A DNA stretch of 17,126 bases from Candidatus Ancillula trichonymphae ImTpAt (lineage in GTDB: Bacteria > Actinomycetota > Actinomycetes > Actinomycetales > Bifidobacteriaceae): positions 1-17,126 of the forward strand of contig AXYY01000148.1 in NCBI GenBank assembly GCA_000485475.1, in the 5' to 3' direction. A program made the position numbers and the translations under genes. The notes beneath the pieces are model-generated. The model was given only the letters and a program-made list of their open reading frames with translations. It ran no database searches and was not told the origin of the DNA. Below, in pieces: positions 13,877 through 17,126 of the stretch. Numbering within the stretch: position 1 is the first letter of the stretch; each line of letters begins with the position of its first letter.

Positions 13877-15687
13877 ACGAGGTTGTTCAAGATTATATTC
13901 AACACGAGAGCAACGCAATTGGAGAACTAGTCATGAGCCGCACGTTGATGGAGCGGGCGTGGCATTTCCCATACATTCCATTTCTACAGTGGAGATTTAC
14001 ACTTCTAGCTAGACTTTTTCCAGCACTTGGCGTTATTCCAAGTGTTTTCGTCGCTGCGGTTTTGGCAACTGTTGCACTAAACAGCACATCGGCAATTCCA
14101 CAGTTGTTCGACGAGGTCTTCCATTTGAACGCAGTTCGTTTTATTATGGACACCGGCAATTGGTCACCGTTTCGACTCATGAACATGGAAAACGGCGCGT
14201 TTATGACCGGTCTTGCACCGCCTAGTACCTCATTTTCTGCTGCAAATTTTTATCCATCTGGTTACCACACGCTCGCAGCAATCTTAGGGACTGTATTTGG
14301 TGTGCCTGCAACTGCTGCATGTTTTGCTCTGAATTTCGTTGCCACTGCGCTCATTTTTCCAGTTGGAGTCGCACTACTAACTGCCAGTTTTGTGCCGCAG
14401 AAGTTGAAATTCCAAGCACATCTATTCGGCGCACTCGCAGCAAGTATAACTGCTCCACTTCCATACCGCTTGCTGACTTGGGGCGGAATCTGGCCATTTG
14501 CATTCGGTCTACAACTACTCCCCCTGTGCATTTGGATCACCCACAAGCAGTCAAAACTCCTGAACGCAATGTTATCAGTAGTTGTTATAATTCCAGTTCT
14601 GGGCATGATTCACCCAAGTGTTGCACTAATCTACTTGTTAATACTGCTCGTTGTCGCATGGCAAAAGTGCAAGCGTAAAATTCCACTAGTCGCACTAACT
14701 GCTATTTTCGTCGCCGCCTGGATTATTCTTCGCCCGAATCCTGACAACTACAATTTGTCAACTATTGCAAATCCGCTAGTTGCAGTTGGAATGTACTTCC
14801 TGAATGTTGCCAGCAAGCATGCACCCGCAGTTCCCGTCATCTTCAGCATATTTGTTATTCTTGGAGTTTGTGCGTGCGCGAAGAGTAAAAAAACTAGATG
14901 GTTAGTAATTCTGTGGATAATATTCCTGAGCGCATATGTGCTGACACTTTCAACTTCCTCAAATCTGCGGGCGCTCTTAACAGGTGTGATCTACACAAAC
15001 CCGCACAGGATGATTGCGACAACTGGAGTAATTTGCGCTCCACTAGCCGCATTTGGGCTGCTGTTTTTGCATAACAGGTTGAACAAGCCAAACAGCAAGT
15101 TTTCAGAACTAGTTCAGAAACTCTTCAAGTTCAAGGACGTACAAGTGCAACGAAGAGCAGTTTCAATTCTGGTGGTTGGCGCTCTCGTTGTTGTAAGTGC
15201 ACTCCAGCTGGGAACAACTTCCGCATTAGAAGCAAGAAGTGCGACGAACCTAGATTTTAACAACCGTCTGAGCAGTGATGACGTCAAGTTGATGCACCTG
15301 ATTGGCGATAAGTTGTCAGCCAAGAACTCACTAATTCTTGCTGATGAGAATCAAGGTGGTAGTCTTAACTACGCAATTTCAGGGGTGCGGACACTTCCAA
15401 CTCATGCATTCTTCCGGAACTCGGACGAGTTGAGCTACCTGTTTGCAAACTTGAACAAGAGGGAGAACTTGGCGATAAGTTGTCAGTATGTCCAGAAAAT
15501 TGAGCGCGCGGATAGGGACAACCCCAGAACGGTCTTTGTGCTAGAAATTCCAGACAGCAAGTTGGACTTGCTCGCTGGAGAAGTAGGTACGCATTTTGAA
15601 GGACTGAAAAACTTGGAGAATACGATTGGCGCTGAGGTGGTTTTAGAAGTTGGTCGTGCTAGCCTAGTGAGGCCCGTATGTGGTTAA
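13873..15687 (+). CDS. DUF6541 multi-pass membrane protein (start uncertain, possible C-terminal part of a fusion)
   Basis: A large membrane protein, 604 aa from GTG 13873, with about ten hydrophobic segments and a soluble C-terminal domain (about 470-604). The motif DEVFHLNAVRFIMDTGN (80-96) and FYPSGYHTLAAIL, together with YTNPHRMIATTGV later, match DUF6541, a family of actinobacterial cell-envelope proteins that resemble GT-C glycosyltransferases; an Asp before a His in the first loop is typical of such enzymes. The first 20 residues (DYIQHESNAIG) instead look like the end of the family 2 glycosyltransferase. GTG 13873 overlaps the preceding stop as GTGA and has GGGAG 8 nt ahead. ATG 13933 with GGAG 8 nt upstream is the alternative start. 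Only one hydrophobic segment precedes the DEVFHLN motif, fewer than I expect for the family. Its likely role is transfer or handling of a lipid-linked sugar. Confidence 0.8.
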   Translation: MNEVVQDYIQHESNAIGELVMSRTLMERAWHFPYIPFLQWRFTLLARLFPALGVIPSVFVAAVLATVALNSTSAIPQLFDEVFHLNAVRFIMDTGNWSPFRLMNMENGAFMTGLAPPSTSFSAANFYPSGYHTLAAILGTVFGVPATAACFALNFVATALIFPVGVALLTASFVPQKLKFQAHLFGALAASITAPLPYRLLTWGGIWPFAFGLQLLPLCIWITHKQSKLLNAMLSVVVIIPVLGMIHPSVALIYLLILLVVAWQKCKRKIPLVALTAIFVAAWIILRPNPDNYNLSTIANPLVAVGMYFLNVASKHAPAVPVIFSIFVILGVCACAKSKKTRWLVILWIIFLSAYVLTLSTSSNLRALLTGVIYTNPHRMIATTGVICAPLAAFGLLFLHNRLNKPNSKFSELVQKLFKFKDVQVQRRAVSILVVGALVVVSALQLGTTSALEARSATNLDFNNRLSSDDVKLMHLIGDKLSAKNSLILADENQGGSLNYAISGVRTLPTHAFFRNSDELSYLFANLNKRENLAISCQYVQKIERADRDNPRTVFVLEIPDSKLDLLAGEVGTHFEGLKNLENTIGAEVVLEVGRASLVRPVCG

Positions 15688-16892
15688 TGCCAAATCTTAA
15701 ACAAATCTTCATACAAATTACCAAGTTCACAACCAGTACGCTCGCAAATGCCCTCATAACTCTCTTGTCAATCCCCATCTTGATCTCAAAATTGGGCACT
15801 GCTTTGTGGGGAGAACTCGCACTGATCCAGTCAATATCCACGTTTTTCGCAATATTTGTCGCCTACGGCTGGGGAACTATCGGCTCCGGATTGGTCGCGA
15901 GCATGAAAGCGGAATCAAGACGTGAATTCTACGGGCGCTCAGTTATTATACGCATCTGGTTGTATGCGATTGCTGTTGTTGTGCAGGCGCTCTTTTTGTG
16001 CATAATTAGCCAAATCAGCCTCAGAGTAATTCTATTAGGTGCACTTTCCTACTTGTTGCCAAATCTGGGTGCGTGGTGGTTCTACATCGGGGAATCACGC
16101 CCTAGACGCCTGCTTTTCTACGACATGCTACCGAAGGCCCTGGGAATACTATTTGGGCTAGTTTTCGTCTGGTTCTTCAGAACACCTGAGTCCTTTTTGC
16201 TCCCGCAGTTAGTCTTCAACCTGATTCTTCCAGCTGCCGCACTGAAGATTATTCGTCCAACTAGTGTGTGGGTTTCTCCAAGAGAACAATTCAGCGCGCT
16301 GAAAACTATGCTGTCTGGATTCTTGGCCGCTTCAATGGCTGCACTTTACGTTAATCTATCGCTGGTGCTAGTGCAGATTTTGCTACCAGAGCAACTTGCC
16401 TACTACGCACTCGCTGACAAGTTCTTCAAATATGCAACTCAAGCATTTTTACCAGTTACTCAGACTCTTCAGGGCTGGATTCCCGAGAAGACCGAACTCC
16501 TCATGTACCGCGCGAAACTTGGCGTGATGATTTCTGCGGCAATTGGAATGTGCGGCTGGATTTTCCTAACACTTGCACTCTCTCCGCTCACCGCATTGTT
16601 CTCCGCACGCACAATTGAGGTCTCGCACGAACTGGGCTTCATCTTTGGCGGCGCATTCTGCATGATCGCAATCTCGCAGATCATCGGCGTTGCAATACTT
16701 GTTCCGCTCAAGAGAGAAACCACACTAGTCACGTCAACAACTCTTGGAGTGCTCGTCGCTATACCCTTGATGTTGATCTTTGCTCTGAAAGTGGGAGTTG
16801 GTGGAGTTGCACTGGCGCTCACGATTTCAGAATTTTGCGTCACTGGTTTCCAGATGCTCGCGTTCTTCAGGATTGCCTCAACCTCAAAGTAG
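15678..16892 (+). CDS. Wzx-like polysaccharide flippase / polysaccharide biosynthesis membrane protein
   Basis: An integral membrane protein of 404 aa with about twelve hydrophobic segments, of the MOP superfamily (Wzx/MurJ-like). Such proteins flip lipid-linked oligosaccharides across the membrane. Seen: KFTTSTLANALITLLSIPIL at the N-terminus, LGTALWGELALIQSIS, AWWFYIGESRPRRLLFYDML (a W(F/Y)xIGExRP-type loop common in actinobacterial flippases) and two six-helix halves. ATG 15678 has GTGAGG 5-6 nt upstream and overlaps the previous gene by 10 nt; ATG 15687, overlapping as TAATG, is in the same frame and also plausible. It is the last gene of the operon seen here. Together with the ABC-2 permease it gives the cluster two different export routes. 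Confidence 0.9.
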   Translation: MWLMPNLKQIFIQITKFTTSTLANALITLLSIPILISKLGTALWGELALIQSISTFFAIFVAYGWGTIGSGLVASMKAESRREFYGRSVIIRIWLYAIAVVVQALFLCIISQISLRVILLGALSYLLPNLGAWWFYIGESRPRRLLFYDMLPKALGILFGLVFVWFFRTPESFLLPQLVFNLILPAAALKIIRPTSVWVSPREQFSALKTMLSGFLAASMAALYVNLSLVLVQILLPEQLAYYALADKFFKYATQAFLPVTQTLQGWIPEKTELLMYRAKLGVMISAAIGMCGWIFLTLALSPLTALFSARTIEVSHELGFIFGGAFCMIAISQIIGVAILVPLKRETTLVTSTTLGVLVAIPLMLIFALKVGVGGVALALTISEFCVTGFQMLAFFRIASTSK

Positions 16893-17126
16893 TCTACTTC
16901 CTCCTCGCATGTGAACAGCACAGCACCTTTTGCGTGAGCGAACTCCCAGCTCAACTAGCAACGCAGCAAACAGGATCAGTAAACCCCTAACAGCGCACCA
17001 GTTTTACGAGGTCCTGGTTATTTTGGTTAACATTATTGCAGGAGTATTCGCGGTTGGTTGTGGGCGACGCACTTACAACTAGGACGTATCCAATTGGGCA
17101 CTTAACTGGTTCCACAGGTGTAACAG
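16893..17126. other. Region without a supported gene after the flippase
   Basis: I see no convincing gene, RNA or strong terminator. A 5-bp hairpin (ACCAG near 16997, CTGGT near 17014) followed by TATTTT could be a weak terminator. A + strand stretch near 17009-17080 reads EVLVILVNIIAGVFAVGC before a stop, and a - strand frame is open from the window edge to a TAG at 16987-16989. Both are too short to call. Confidence 0.5.

Noticed and set aside
16469..16954. 161-codon - strand frame over the flippase end
   Set aside because: It is antisense to clear flippase coding sequence and has no motif or ribosome site of its own.
16987..17125. - strand open frame running off the right edge (ends KLVRC, TAG)
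   Set aside because: 46 open codons are easily random; no motif or start is visible and + strand frames there are open as well.
1..17126. tRNA, rRNA, CRISPR array, riboswitch or insertion sequence
   Set aside because: The intergenic regions were read for cloverleaf, repeat-spacer or transposase signals and none was found; the direct repeats seen are within the DUF5648 gene.

Overview
The window looks like chromosomal DNA of a low-to-moderate-GC member of the Actinomycetota. Four things support this: (i) the GreA/PurH/DUF6350 (PerM-like) neighbourhood, since in Mycobacterium tuberculosis the DUF6350 gene perM also lies beside purN-purH; (ii) a long (about 371 aa) actinobacterial-type transaldolase; (iii) a class I-beta glutamine synthetase; (iv) a secreted lysozyme-like protein with DUF5648 repeats and a DUF6541 membrane protein, both common in bifidobacteria and their relatives. 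The decayed ABC exporter at the left also resembles bifidobacterial MacB/FtsX-type transporters. I would guess Bifidobacteriaceae or a nearby actinomycete lineage, but cannot fix the genus.

Layout. Region 1 (1-2450) is a gene graveyard. It holds a MacB/FtsX-type permease and its ATPase on the + strand, a good terminator, and a convergent secreted-protein gene on the - strand. All three can be read almost end to end by hopping frames, but each is broken by several indels. Region 2 (2545-8570) is a compact - strand gene train: tal, a 55-codon unannotated small ORF, a membrane-anchored FKBP isomerase, greA, a DUF6350 membrane protein and purH, with overlaps or short gaps. A clear extended -10 promoter sits ahead of tal. 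Region 3 (8626-10210) is monocistronic glnA on the - strand, with its own terminator, promoter and a possible nitrogen-regulator site.

Region 4 (10300-16892) is a divergent + strand operon for a surface glycan. It has an apparently leaderless secreted lysozyme-like/DUF5648 protein, an ABC-2 polysaccharide-export permease without an ATPase partner, a family 2 glycosyltransferase, a DUF6541 multi-pass protein and a Wzx-like flippase. The genes are separated by 12 nt or overlap. A 12-base poly-G tract lies inside the glycosyltransferase, just before its conserved C-terminal motif. In the sequenced state the enzyme ends early. With 10 or 13 G the reading frame would run straight into the DUF6541 protein, giving one polypeptide of about 816-817 aa. 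This looks like a phase-variable switch between separate and fused forms and is the most interesting signal in the window.

No tRNA, rRNA, CRISPR array or intact mobile element was seen. The last 234 bases hold no gene I can support.
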